Shown one piece after another: positions 15,384-22,767 of a stretch of DNA of 22,773 nt. The stretch lies in contig JAIRWE010000007.1 in NCBI GenBank assembly GCA_031253365.1, positions 1 to 22,773 of the forward strand. The letters are read 5' to 3'. The notes beneath the pieces are model-generated. The model was not told the DNA's origin. It did not search any database and saw only the letters and a program-made list of their open reading frames with translations. Made by a program: the position numbers and the translations under genes. The stretch is from Oscillospiraceae bacterium. GTDB lineage: Bacteria > Bacillota > Clostridia > Oscillospirales > Ruminococcaceae. Within the stretch, counting starts at the first letter, position 1. Every line of letters starts with the position of its first letter.

Positions 15384-16577
15384 TTGAATATGCTGTCAAA
15401 AAGGGTTTTTCCGTACTTTCAGCCGATTATGGCGGCGGACACCAACGATATATACTCATACGAGGCGTTGGGAAGATACGAGGACGACGACGGCGAGGTG
15501 AAGTCGCTGGGGGATTTTTTTTCCGACAAAAGCGTTTCGCGCGCCGACGCGCTTTCGGTTGACCGGGTCGTCAGGAAGCTCGCGCTGGAAAAGTTCGCGC
15601 GGGAGGGCGGGGAGCAGTATCTCTTCATAAACCTGCGGTTAGACTGGATAGACAATTTCAACGAAAACCCGGAGGAAGCCCCTACGGTTAAGTGGGCGAG
15701 GGAATTCGGCGTGGATTTGAAAAAAATCGTGATTGAAATAACGGAGGAAGAGTTTTTCGCCGACAAGGAGACCGTCGCCGATATTATCAACTATTACAGG
15801 AAAATCGGCTGTCGCATAGCCATCGACGACTACGGGAAGGGCGCCAGCGACATAGACCGCCTCGCCATGATTTCGCCGGATATTCTTAAAATCGACATGG
15901 ACTGCATACACAAAAGCGAACAGTCCTACCATTACCGCGAGTATATAAAATCCATTTCCTCGTTTGCGGAGCGCGTGGGCATCGAGGTGCTTTACGAAGG
16001 CATCGAAAACCAAGCCCAGTTGGATTTTTGCATAGGCGCGAAGGGTAGGTATTATCAAGGCTTCCTGCTTGCCAAGCCGCAGCCTTCGATTCGGGACGCC
16101 TCGGCGGACCGCGAAACCTTTATCTCGTCGGCCTGCCGTTTGGTCACGGCGCTCCACGAAAAGTCCGAAAGGGTCAACGCGCGTCGGGAGCAATGGGATT
16201 TGAAGGTCGAGGAGTTTTTTGAAAAAAGGGCGTTCGACTACAACAACGAAAACATCAACGACTATTTTTCGCAGATGCTCGCCGAACTGTCCCCGCAGAT
16301 AAAAAGGATTTTCCTTTGCAACAGATGGGGCGAACAGCTTTCGTACAATATCGAAACGCGTTCGGGGGGCGTTAAGCTCAGCGACTGCCGGCACAGGAAC
16401 TGGTCGTGGCGCGGGTACTTCCAGGAATCCATGATTATACTCGACGCGGGGCTGAAAAGCCATCTGACGCCGGTATACCGCGACGTTACGGCGAAAGAGA
16501 AGATATACACCTATATACGCCCGATTAACAGGAACATATACCTGTTCATCGACATTTTGCACGCGGAAGGCGGATAA
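15384..16577 (+). CDS. EAL-domain protein, likely c-di-GMP phosphodiesterase (YkuI-like)
   Basis: EAL enzymes hydrolyse cyclic di-GMP to pGpG. The 397-residue protein starts directly with an EAL domain (residues about 8-240) and lacks a membrane segment. Expected catalytic and metal residues are visible: Glu27 in YEALGR, Asn83 in FINL, Glu118 in IEIT, Asp148-Asp149 in IDDYGKG, Lys169 in ILKID, Glu205 in YEGIEN and Gln225 in YYQGF. The C-terminal 150 residues resemble in size and place the PAS-like domain of Bacillus YkuI. The start chosen is TTG at 15384, six bases after AGGGGGTG (15370-15377); ATG at 15390 is an alternative with long spacing. The gene stands alone, convergent with mazF, with a consensus promoter and a hairpin leader. 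Confidence 0.9.
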   Translation: MNMLSKRVFPYFQPIMAADTNDIYSYEALGRYEDDDGEVKSLGDFFSDKSVSRADALSVDRVVRKLALEKFAREGGEQYLFINLRLDWIDNFNENPEEAPTVKWAREFGVDLKKIVIEITEEEFFADKETVADIINYYRKIGCRIAIDDYGKGASDIDRLAMISPDILKIDMDCIHKSEQSYHYREYIKSISSFAERVGIEVLYEGIENQAQLDFCIGAKGRYYQGFLLAKPQPSIRDASADRETFISSACRLVTALHEKSERVNARREQWDLKVEEFFEKRAFDYNNENINDYFSQMLAELSPQIKRIFLCNRWGEQLSYNIETRSGGVKLSDCRHRNWSWRGYFQESMIILDAGLKSHLTPVYRDVTAKEKIYTYIRPINRNIYLFIDILHAEGG

Positions 16578-16596
16578 TCGTCAGGAAAATTTTCGG

Positions 16597-16619
16597 GCGG
16601 CGGCGTTAAACGCCGCCGC
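16597..16619. terminator. Bidirectional hairpin between the EAL gene and mazF
   Basis: A perfect 9-bp G+C stem, GCGGCGGCG (16597-16605) with CGCCGCCGC (16611-16619), around the loop TTAAA. Downstream T runs are interrupted on both strands (CTTTCAAATTCTTC on plus, CGAAAATTTT on minus). The mazF stop codon is in the loop, so its last codons form one arm. Confidence 0.65.
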
Positions 16620-17010
16620 TTTCAAATTCTTCTTTGGCGATAAACGCGGCGACTATTTCCAACACTTTGTCGAGGGTCGCTTCGTCCGCTCTTTCAAGGA
16701 ACACAGGTTTTCTCGCCTCTATGTCGATTGTTTTGATATGGTCACAGATGATATATCCCTGTGTTTTGGCGTTTGGGTTCAGGGGAACCCTTGTCGGGAA
16801 AAATTTTTTCTTCGTAGTGATGGGACAGACGATAAGCTGATTGGTTTTTTCCGCGAACATCGCGCGGGAGATAACGATTGCGGGGCGTTTTCCTTTCTGT
16901 TCGTGTCCAAGCGCGGGAGCAAAATCAATCAAGACAATATCCCCTTGTCTTATCGTCTTTACTCCTCTTCCCAAAACCTTTCCCTCCCTGCCGGTTCCAT
17001 ATTCACCCAT
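16606..17010 (-). CDS. mazF: MazF/PemK-family endoribonuclease toxin
   Basis: MazF toxins cleave mRNA at short sequences and are held inactive by the antitoxin made just upstream. The 134-residue frame shows the family pattern: QGDIVLIDFAPALGHEQKGK, then RPAIVIS, NQLIVCPITTK, and the C-terminal helix LDKVLEIVAAFI. The exact start is unclear. ATG at 17010 has GAGG seven bases upstream but overlaps mazE by 52 bases and adds an unusual 18-residue Gly-rich lead; TTG at 16974, after GGGAGG, would give a more typical N-terminus. The stop falls in the loop of the terminator hairpin shared with the EAL gene. Family call is confident. Confidence 0.9.
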   Translation of the reverse strand: MGEYGTGREGKVLGRGVKTIRQGDIVLIDFAPALGHEQKGKRPAIVISRAMFAEKTNQLIVCPITTKKKFFPTRVPLNPNAKTQGYIICDHIKTIDIEARKPVFLERADEATLDKVLEIVAAFIAKEEFESGGV

Positions 17011-17231
17011 TCTTTTTCCTCGTCGGTCAATTCATAAGGTTCGTTCCAATTTTCAAAAAGTTTTTCGAGCGTCAGCGGTTTTTGTTTTTTTGAGCGCGAA
17101 AGAATAATTTTATCGCCTTCGACCGTGACATCGAGCCTTGTCTTATCGCCGATGTCGAGAGAGGAAAGAAACCCTTTGCTGAATCTTACCCCGTACTGTG
17201 AACCCCACTTGTTGACGGTTGTCGTTGTCAT
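16959..17231 (-). CDS. mazE: MazE-type antitoxin (SpoVT/AbrB-like)
   Basis: A 90-residue antitoxin. The N-terminal half (VNKWGSQYGVRFSKGFLSSL, then DVTVEGDKIILSRSK) is a swapped-hairpin AbrB-like DNA-binding fold, which usually also represses the operon. The acidic C-terminal part ends EPAGRERFW, the MazE-type segment that wraps the toxin (compare the P-x-GRE-W pattern of the family). ATG at 17231 follows AAGGAGG by seven bases. It overlaps mazF and lies 66 bases after the FN3 gene. No good minus-strand promoter is seen in that gap, so it may be read from the FN3 promoter. Confidence 0.9.
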   Translation of the reverse strand: MTTTTVNKWGSQYGVRFSKGFLSSLDIGDKTRLDVTVEGDKIILSRSKKQKPLTLEKLFENWNEPYELTDEEKEWVNMEPAGRERFWEEE

Positions 17232-17256
17232 GGCGCGTCCTCCTTTGCTGCGGGCT

Positions 17257-17285
17257 TTGAACGATTGAACTTGGTCGTGTATAAT
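17257..17285 (+). promoter_or_regulatory. Plus-strand sigma-A-like promoter facing antisense into the FN3 gene
   Basis: TTGAAC (17257-17262), 17 bases, TATAAT (17280-17285). It lies in the 66-base gap between the FN3 stop and mazE, points away from mazE, and has no plus-strand gene in front of it for 3 kb or more. TTGAAC is repeated at 17265-17270. It could drive an antisense RNA across the FN3 gene, or be a chance match in A+T-rich DNA. Confidence 0.45.
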
Positions 17286-17297
17286 CTGATTTTCTTT

Positions 17298-18068
17298 TTA
17301 ATTTGGCGGTTTGCATACGGAACACGGCGAATATTTTCTCCGCGCTTCGGTCAAACTTATGGAAAAAGCGCTTTTACTTAAATATCGGCAACCGCTTAAA
17401 TGATATTTGGTACCGTTTTCAGTAATATACACGGCAGAACTTTGCGTTTTTTCGATTTCAAGTGTTTTAACGGAAACCGCCGCGCTTCTTTCACCGTAAA
17501 CAGTCTTTTTGCCTATATTGCTTTTGGGACGTATTCTGAATTTGTAAGAAGTGCCGGCTTTTAACTGTTTAACCGTGAAAGTTGTCTTGCTTGTCGTTTT
17601 TACGGCTTCATATTCGCCGTTCTCTGTGCGTTTTTCAATTATATATTTCTTCGCGTTTTTCGACGCATACCATGAAAGTTTTACACTTGTACTTGTTATA
17701 TCGGATTTTTCAATGTTTGATGTTTTGGCTATTGTGTTTTTAATATCGGATTTAGCACCCAATTTGCTCTTTTCGTCAACCGCTCTTACATAGTATTGGC
17801 ACGCGGAAGAAGATTTTACTTTTTTATCGGTATAAGAAAGTTTGGCGGTTTTTCCTATTTCGTCATATTTTCCCGTGTCGGAGTTTAGACGATAAACCAC
17901 ATACCCGGTTGCGCCTTGAACTTTCGACCATTTTAACACAGGATTTTTCTTTTCCGTCGAAACGGAAAAAGAAGCAGGTTCATTAAGTGTTTCTGCCGCG
18001 TATGAAACAGAAAACAAAGATAATGCGATTACTGCTGACAAAAGCAAAGAAAATATACGTTTTTTCAA
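17298..18068 (-). CDS. Secreted fibronectin type III protein with C-terminal Cys/His motif
   Basis: A 256-residue protein with a clear signal peptide (MKKRIFSLLL, hydrophobic core, cleavage after SYA near residue 24). Two fibronectin III-like repeats follow, about 30-115 and 119-207, each with W and Y-x-hydrophobic core patterns (VLKWSKVQGATGYVVYR and VKLSWYASKNAKKYIIEK). The end carries His223, Cys227, Cys249 and Cys252 in YHLSGCRYLS and PCSVCKPP, a small domain also found at the ends of other secreted Firmicutes proteins and possibly metal-binding. The start is TTG at 18068, seven bases after GAGGTG. Base use is unlike its neighbours (19 G+C of 60 at 17641-17700), suggesting transfer. Ligand and role are unknown. 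Confidence 0.85.
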   Translation of the reverse strand: MKKRIFSLLLSAVIALSLFSVSYAAETLNEPASFSVSTEKKNPVLKWSKVQGATGYVVYRLNSDTGKYDEIGKTAKLSYTDKKVKSSSACQYYVRAVDEKSKLGAKSDIKNTIAKTSNIEKSDITSTSVKLSWYASKNAKKYIIEKRTENGEYEAVKTTSKTTFTVKQLKAGTSYKFRIRPKSNIGKKTVYGERSAAVSVKTLEIEKTQSSAVYITENGTKYHLSGCRYLSKSAFSISLTEARRKYSPCSVCKPPN

Positions 18069-18096
18069 ACTTTTTCACCTCAATTTTCAGATATTA

Positions 18097-18122
18097 GTAT
18101 ATGTAATAATTATTACATATAC
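18097..18122. promoter_or_regulatory. 26-bp perfect palindrome at the FN3 promoter, likely operator
   Basis: GTATATGTAATAA is followed at once by its exact reverse complement, with no unpaired bases. It abuts the -10 box and would cover the transcription start, the usual place for a dimeric repressor. It is A+T-rich and has no flanking T tract, so terminator function is unlikely. Confidence 0.7.
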
Positions 18123-18151
18123 ATTATAGCAAAAATTTAACTTTCCGTCAA
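18123..18151 (-). promoter_or_regulatory. Sigma-A promoter of the FN3 gene (and perhaps mazEF)
   Basis: On the minus strand TTGACG (18151-18146), 17 bases, TATAAT (18128-18123). Five of six and six of six consensus matches. The start site would fall near 18116, inside the 26-bp palindrome. Confidence 0.85.
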
Positions 18152-18170
18152 GGCAACCCTCAGAAAAAAT

Positions 18171-19442
18171 TTACGAATGTTCGGTCAGCTCGATTTTTAA
18201 TTTCCCTATGCGCCGCGATTGCATACTCAGAACCGTTATCTTCAAGCGCCCCGCCGTCACGCTGTCGCCTTCCCGCGGGATTCTCCCGAACAGCTCGAAC
18301 GCCCAGCCCCCCACGGTATGGCTTTCGGATTCGATTGCTATATTCATTTCCTTCTTCTCGAAAAAGCGGTTGAAGTCGTTTCGCGCAAGCTCGCCCTCCA
18401 CCTCGAAAACGTCCTTGCCGACGAACTTCACGGGGAGCTTCTCCTCGTCGCCCTCGTCCCATATTTCGCCGACCAGCTCCTCAAGAATATCCTCGAGCGT
18501 GACAATCCCTTCCGTGCCGCCGTGTTGGTCAACCACGACGGCAAGGTGGGATTTTTCCTTTTGCATGAGCTTTAACGCTTCGGACAGCTTCATAAGCGCG
18601 GGAATGTGCAAAACGTCCTGCATTACGGCGCGAATGTCGGATTCCTCGCCGGCGAGCAGCCTCCCCGTGAAGTCCTTGTTCTTGACGATTCCCACTATAT
18701 CGTCGAGATTTTTGTCATAGACGGGCAGGCGGGAATAACCTTCCTCCAAGAACACGTTCCGAACCTTTTCGGTGCTGTCCGCCAGTGAAACGGCGGTTAT
18801 GCCCACCCTCGGGGTCAATATTTCCCCCACCGTCGTTTCGTCGAATTCCAGCGCGCTGCGCACAAGGTTGCTCTCGTGTTCTTCCAGAACCCCTTCGTCC
18901 TCGCTCACGTTGATTAGGGATATAAGCTCGTCTTCCGTCATGAACGATTTCGCCTTCTCGGGGTTGCCGCCCAGCAGCCTGATTGAAACTCTCGAGATTA
19001 AGCTGAACACGAAAATAAAAGGGGTAAAGACGACCATAAAGAACCGAACGCTTCCGGCTATAATCAGGCTGATTTTTTCGGGGTACTGAACGGCGAGCAT
19101 TTTCGGCACCATTTCGCAATAAATCAAGACCACCGACGTGATTAACACCGTGGAAACGCCGATGGTCAGCGGGTTGTTCCCGCCGATTTTTATGGCGAGG
19201 GAGGTGGCGACGACGGGCGCGACGATGTTCGTGATGTTGCTGCCCACCAAAATCGTCGAAAACAGCTTGCGGCTGTCACGGGTTACCTGTTCGACCCTTT
19301 TCGCCCCTTTTACGTCGTTTTCGAGCATTACTTTCAGCTTGATTTTGTTCAGCGCGGTCAGCGCGATTTCACAAACGGAAAAATAAGACGAAAACGCCAG
19401 CAAAAAGAACAACAAAAGAAATTGGGGTAAAACGTCGGGCAT
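18171..19442 (-). CDS. CNNM/CorC-family membrane protein with CBS pair (hemolysin C-like)
   Basis: A 423-residue protein of the DUF21-CBS-CorC_HlyC family, members of which are linked to magnesium/cobalt efflux. The DUF21 membrane domain spans about 1-190 with hydrophobic segments near 5-27, 64-84, 94-115 and 128-150 and the family signature SNITNIVAPV. A CBS pair follows at about 205-325 (GEILTPRV at 207-214; DQHGGTEGIVTLEDILEELV at 305-324), then the CorC_HlyC domain at about 340-420. The older name hemolysin is not evidence of haemolysis. ATG at 19442 follows the udp stop by two bases, with AGGAG inside the udp 3' end, so it is the last gene of a four-gene cluster. No clear terminator is seen after it. 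Confidence 0.92.
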   Translation of the reverse strand: MPDVLPQFLLLFFLLAFSSYFSVCEIALTALNKIKLKVMLENDVKGAKRVEQVTRDSRKLFSTILVGSNITNIVAPVVATSLAIKIGGNNPLTIGVSTVLITSVVLIYCEMVPKMLAVQYPEKISLIIAGSVRFFMVVFTPFIFVFSLISRVSIRLLGGNPEKAKSFMTEDELISLINVSEDEGVLEEHESNLVRSALEFDETTVGEILTPRVGITAVSLADSTEKVRNVFLEEGYSRLPVYDKNLDDIVGIVKNKDFTGRLLAGEESDIRAVMQDVLHIPALMKLSEALKLMQKEKSHLAVVVDQHGGTEGIVTLEDILEELVGEIWDEGDEEKLPVKFVGKDVFEVEGELARNDFNRFFEKKEMNIAIESESHTVGGWAFELFGRIPREGDSVTAGRLKITVLSMQSRRIGKLKIELTEHS

Positions 19443-19444
19443 CG

Positions 19445-20224
19445 CTAAATCACTCCTTCGTCCGCGGCGATTAAGGCACGCGTCGCCCTCACGGCGCAGT
19501 CAATCGCCCTTTCGCTGTTTACGCGCGCCCCGTCGGGCGGCGCGTCTTCGGGGCGTTCGACGTTCCATAAAGCCGTAAGCACGCACCCCGCCCTTACGCC
19601 CCGCGCCAAAGCCACCGAAAAAATCGTCGCCGCCTCCATTTCGGAGGCGAGGCACCCGCACTTTATGAAAGCGTTCCAGCGGCTGATAAGCTCGCGGGAC
19701 ACGGGCATACTTTCCGGCTGTATTTCGCTGTAAAACGAGTCCTTGCTTTGAACCACGCCGACGTGGAAAGCCCCCTTCCCCGTTGACAACTCCCCCGCCG
19801 AACGCGCCAAAGCCGTTACGACGCCGAAATCGGCGGCGGCGGGGTAATCGGGGGGGAGGTATTCCTTGCTTGTTCCGTCCCCGCGAACGGCGGCGGTCGC
19901 TATAACCAAATCGCCGCCCGCGACTTTCGGGTTTATGCCGCCGCACGTCCCCACCCGGATAAACGTGTGACAGCCGCACTTAATCAGCTCTTCGACGGCG
20001 ATTGCGGCGGAAGGTCCGCCTATTCCGGTGGAAACCGCGCTGACCGCCGCGCCGTCAAGGCTTCCCGTATAAGTGGTGTATTCGCGGTTCGTCGCGATGT
20101 GTTCGGCGCGCTCGAAACGCTCCGCGATTTTCGCGACGCGCCCGGGGTCGCCGGGGAGGATAACGTATTTCCCGACCTGCCCGTCGGTTACTCTCAAATG
20201 AAACCGTATGTTTTCGTCAATCAC
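19445..20224 (-). CDS. udp: Uridine phosphorylase (nucleoside phosphorylase family)
   Basis: The enzyme splits uridine with phosphate into uracil and ribose 1-phosphate for pyrimidine salvage. The 259-residue protein has LPGDPGRV at 23-30, RVGTCGG at 90-96 (phosphate/ribose site), VVQSKDSFY near 158-166 and SEMEAATIF at 194-202, all typical of the NP-I hexameric phosphorylases; the pattern fits uridine better than purine members. The start is GTG at 20224, overlapping the upstream membrane protein stop as GTGA. It lies two bases before corC. Distinguishing uridine from related nucleoside specificity would need comparison with characterised enzymes. Confidence 0.9.
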   Translation of the reverse strand: MIDENIRFHLRVTDGQVGKYVILPGDPGRVAKIAERFERAEHIATNREYTTYTGSLDGAAVSAVSTGIGGPSAAIAVEELIKCGCHTFIRVGTCGGINPKVAGGDLVIATAAVRGDGTSKEYLPPDYPAAADFGVVTALARSAGELSTGKGAFHVGVVQSKDSFYSEIQPESMPVSRELISRWNAFIKCGCLASEMEAATIFSVALARGVRAGCVLTALWNVERPEDAPPDGARVNSERAIDCAVRATRALIAADEGVI

Positions 20225-20733
20225 TTTCCGCCGCCTTTCTTCCCTTTTTTCCCGGCGCTTTCCCCTTTGTACAAGCCGCCGCCCAACACGGACGGCGCGG
20301 GCGCGTCCTTCTTTTTCCTGCGTTCGCCCGCCTTTTCCGAAATAACGTCGATGTTCCCGAAAACGGCGATAAGCACGACGGCGATTGTTTCAAACAAGAG
20401 CGGGAAATAAAGCGAAACGGCGTCGCCGGAAACCGTCCCCCCCGACGTTATCAGGGCGTGCATTATGAAAAGCGCGACCGTCCCCGCCACGCACAAAGAC
20501 GCGGCGGTCTTGTAAAGTTTCAGCATTACGAGGAAGCACGGGACGACAAACCCGAAAAACGAAACCGCCATCCACATCAGATAAAACTTTTTTGGCAAAC
20601 CGACGGCGGGCAGTCCGTCGGGTTCGGGCGGAACGGTGAGCATCGCCAAAGGCGACAAAATTCCGAACAAAATCCCCCAGACAGCCGCTATGAACAGCAT
20701 CAGCGCCTTAAAAAAAACAATGATTTTCTTCAT
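20221..20733 (-). CDS. Small multi-pass membrane protein of unknown function
   Basis: From ATG at 20733 this is 170 residues with four likely membrane helices (about 5-33, 47-70, 74-96 and 105-125) and a basic, Gly/Lys-rich cytoplasmic tail (RRKKKDAPAPS, ending GKKGKKGGGK). I do not recognise the family. It sits 37 bases after mnmG and overlaps udp by four bases, so it is probably co-transcribed. A longer frame from a TTG at 20769 is possible but has no better ribosome site. The ATG has no Shine-Dalgarno sequence; instead a promoter-like TATTAT ends seven bases before it, so it may be made from a leaderless message. Confidence 0.7.
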   Translation of the reverse strand: MKKIIVFFKALMLFIAAVWGILFGILSPLAMLTVPPEPDGLPAVGLPKKFYLMWMAVSFFGFVVPCFLVMLKLYKTAASLCVAGTVALFIMHALITSGGTVSGDAVSLYFPLLFETIAVVLIAVFGNIDVISEKAGERRKKKDAPAPSVLGGGLYKGESAGKKGKKGGGK

Positions 20734-20740
20734 GGAAAAA

Positions 20741-20769
20741 ATAATACCACATTTTGCGAAAAAAAGCAA
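20741..20769 (-). promoter_or_regulatory. Candidate internal promoter giving a leaderless transcript
   Basis: On the minus strand TTGCTT (20769-20764), 17 bases, TATTAT (20746-20741), then TTTTTCC and the ATG of the membrane protein. The -10 matches five of six, the -35 three of six. Confidence 0.4.
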
Positions 20770-20770
20770 G

Positions 20771-22651
20771 TCAGCGGCTCGCCAGCCATATAAGCAGCAC
20801 CGAAATGTCGGCGGGGTTCACCCCGGGAATACGAGCCGCCTGCCCGACGCTCAGCGGCTTATGAAGGTTCAGCTTTTCCCGCGCTTCCGTCCGCAGCCCC
20901 TTAATTTCCGAATAGTTCAAGCCGCCGGGCAGCTTTTTGCTCTCCAATTTTCGCATGGAGCGGATTTGCTCCTCCTGGATTTTCACGTAACCCTCGTACT
21001 TAACGCCGATTTCGATTTTTTCGGCGAGGGTTCTTTCAATAACCGGGGCGTCGGCGTCGAACTTCATAAGCTCGGCGTAACCCACGTTCGGGCGTTTCAG
21101 CAACTCGTAAAGGCGAACGGGACGTTCGAGCGCGCGCGAGCCGCTTTCGGCGAGGAAGCCGTTCAATTCGGGGGAGGGTTTGAGCGTCGTTTTCCTCAGC
21201 CGCGCCGTTTCGGTTTCGATAACGCGCCGCCTTTCGATGAATTTGTCATAGCGCGGGCGTTGAAGCAAACCGAGCCTGTAACCCGTTTCGCAAAGCCGTT
21301 CGGGGGCGTTGTCCTGACGCAGCGACAGGCGGTATTCCGCGCGGGACGTCATCATTCGATAAGGTTCGTCCGTTCCTTTTGTAACCAAGTCGTCAATCAT
21401 CACGCCTATGTAAGACGTCGTCCTGTCGGGTATGTACGGCTCCCCGCCGAGAAGGGAAACCGCCGCGTTAATCCCCGCGACCAACCCGAGCGCCGCCGCC
21501 TCCTCGTAACCCGACGTGCCGCAAAACTGCCCCGCCGCGTACAGCCCGCTTATTCCCTTAAACTCCAAAGTCGGGAACAGCTCCGCCGAATCGCAGCAGT
21601 CATACTCAATCGCGTAAGCGCCGCGTATAATCTCGGCGTTTTCCAGCCCCGCGATTGTTCGGAGCATTCCGAGCTGAACCTCTTCCGGAAGCGAGCCGGA
21701 CAGCCCCTGCAAATAATATTCCGCGGTGTCAAGCCCCACGGGTTCGACAAAAAGCTGGTGCCGCCCCTTGTCCGCGAACCGCACGACTTTGTCCTCTATG
21801 CTCGGGCAGTAACGCGCGCCCGTCGCCTTGCTCCTCCCCGAATACATGGGGGAGCGGTGCAGGTTTTCGCGTATGAGCGCGTGCGTCCGCTCGTTCGTGT
21901 GGGTTATGTGGCACACGACGCGGTTTTCCAAAACCGCCTCGTTGTCAAACGAAAAAGGCGTTATGATTTCGTCGCCGCGCTGTTCGCCCATTTTGGAAAA
22001 GTCAATCGAACGCTTGTGAACCCTCGGAGGCGTTCCGGTTTTGAAGCGGCGGGTTTTTACGCCCATCTTTTTGAGCGACTTTGTCAGTTCCCCCGACGAA
22101 GCGAAGCCGTCCGCCCCCCCGTCGTATGAAACCTCGCCCACATGGATTTTCCCGCCCGGGTAGGTTCCGGCGGCGATTATGACGCGCCGGGCTTCGTATA
22201 ACGCGCCGAGCCGCGTCCTGACGCCCCTGACCGCGCCGCCGCGCGTGAGGATTTCGACAATCTCGCCCTGCTTGACGAACAGGTTCGGCTGATTTTCGAG
22301 CGTCTTTTTCATGTACAGATGATACCGCGAACGGTCGCATTGGGCGCGCAGCGAACGAACCGCCGCGCCTCCCGCGCGGTTGAGCGTCCGCGATTGGAGC
22401 GTACACGCGTCCGCCGCCCTGCCCGTTTCGCCGCCGAGAGCGTCGATTTCGCCGACGAGCTGCCCCTTCGCCGAACCGCCTATGCTGGGGTTGCAGGGCA
22501 TATTCGCGATGTGGTCGGGGGAAAGGCAAAACGCGGCGACCCGAAGCGCCTCGCCCGCCTTCGAGCCGAGCCGAGCCGCGGCAAGCGCGGCTTCGCACCC
22601 CGCGTGTCCCGCCCCGATTACAACAATATCGTAAGATTCAAGGAAAAACAT
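20771..22651 (-). CDS. mnmG: tRNA uridine-5-carboxymethylaminomethyl modification enzyme MnmG (GidA)
   Basis: MnmG, with MnmE, modifies the wobble uridine at position 34 of certain tRNAs using FAD and a folate one-carbon unit. The 626-residue length is normal. The FAD-binding GAGHAGCEAA is at 13-22, MPCNPSIGGSAKGQLVGEID at 51-70 (family signature), then LNRAGGAAVRSLRAQ, a second signature GQFCGTSGYEEAAALGLVAG, and the C-terminal tRNA-binding helical domain ending in GVNPADISVLLIWL. ATG at 22651 follows GGAGG by 11 bases. mnmE, the usual partner upstream, is not within the window. It heads the cluster with the membrane protein, udp and corC. Confidence 0.97.
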   Translation of the reverse strand: MFFLESYDIVVIGAGHAGCEAALAAARLGSKAGEALRVAAFCLSPDHIANMPCNPSIGGSAKGQLVGEIDALGGETGRAADACTLQSRTLNRAGGAAVRSLRAQCDRSRYHLYMKKTLENQPNLFVKQGEIVEILTRGGAVRGVRTRLGALYEARRVIIAAGTYPGGKIHVGEVSYDGGADGFASSGELTKSLKKMGVKTRRFKTGTPPRVHKRSIDFSKMGEQRGDEIITPFSFDNEAVLENRVVCHITHTNERTHALIRENLHRSPMYSGRSKATGARYCPSIEDKVVRFADKGRHQLFVEPVGLDTAEYYLQGLSGSLPEEVQLGMLRTIAGLENAEIIRGAYAIEYDCCDSAELFPTLEFKGISGLYAAGQFCGTSGYEEAAALGLVAGINAAVSLLGGEPYIPDRTTSYIGVMIDDLVTKGTDEPYRMMTSRAEYRLSLRQDNAPERLCETGYRLGLLQRPRYDKFIERRRVIETETARLRKTTLKPSPELNGFLAESGSRALERPVRLYELLKRPNVGYAELMKFDADAPVIERTLAEKIEIGVKYEGYVKIQEEQIRSMRKLESKKLPGGLNYSEIKGLRTEAREKLNLHKPLSVGQAARIPGVNPADISVLLIWLASR

Positions 22652-22667
22652 TCGATAGGCAACCTCC

Positions 22668-22691
22668 GAAAACCTTTTTCAGGCGGTTTTC
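22668..22691. repeat. Inverted repeat upstream of mnmG
   Basis: GAAAACC (22668-22674) and GGTTTTC (22685-22691) around ten bases. On the minus strand the second arm abuts the GGAGG ribosome site, so a hairpin in the mRNA could affect initiation. No T tract follows, so it does not look like a terminator. Confidence 0.45.
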
Positions 22692-22703
22692 AAGAAAAAT
22701 TTT

Positions 22704-22767
22704 GTCGGACAAGGAAACTCGACGAGTAAGGCTTTGTGCCTTGCGAGGAGAGGTGACGCAGTCCGGC
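22704..22767. other. Possible structured element at the window edge
   Basis: GTCGGAC (22704-22710) can pair with GTCCGGC (22761-22767, one G-U pair); inside, CTCG (22718-22721) pairs with CGAG (22744-22747) and AAGGC (22728-22732) with GCCTT (22738-22742). No gene or consensus promoter is visible in this 122-base region upstream of mnmG. It may be a small RNA, a leader or part of a dispersed repeat that continues beyond the window. Confidence 0.3.

Noticed and set aside
15639..16562. A 307-codon minus-strand frame across the EAL gene
   Set aside because: It is a shadow of the EAL coding sequence, whose catalytic motifs are all intact on the plus strand.
20636..22129. A 497-codon open frame on the plus strand
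   Set aside because: It lies antisense to mnmG, is rich in Arg/Pro/Phe as expected of a reverse reading of G+C-rich coding DNA, and matches no family I know.
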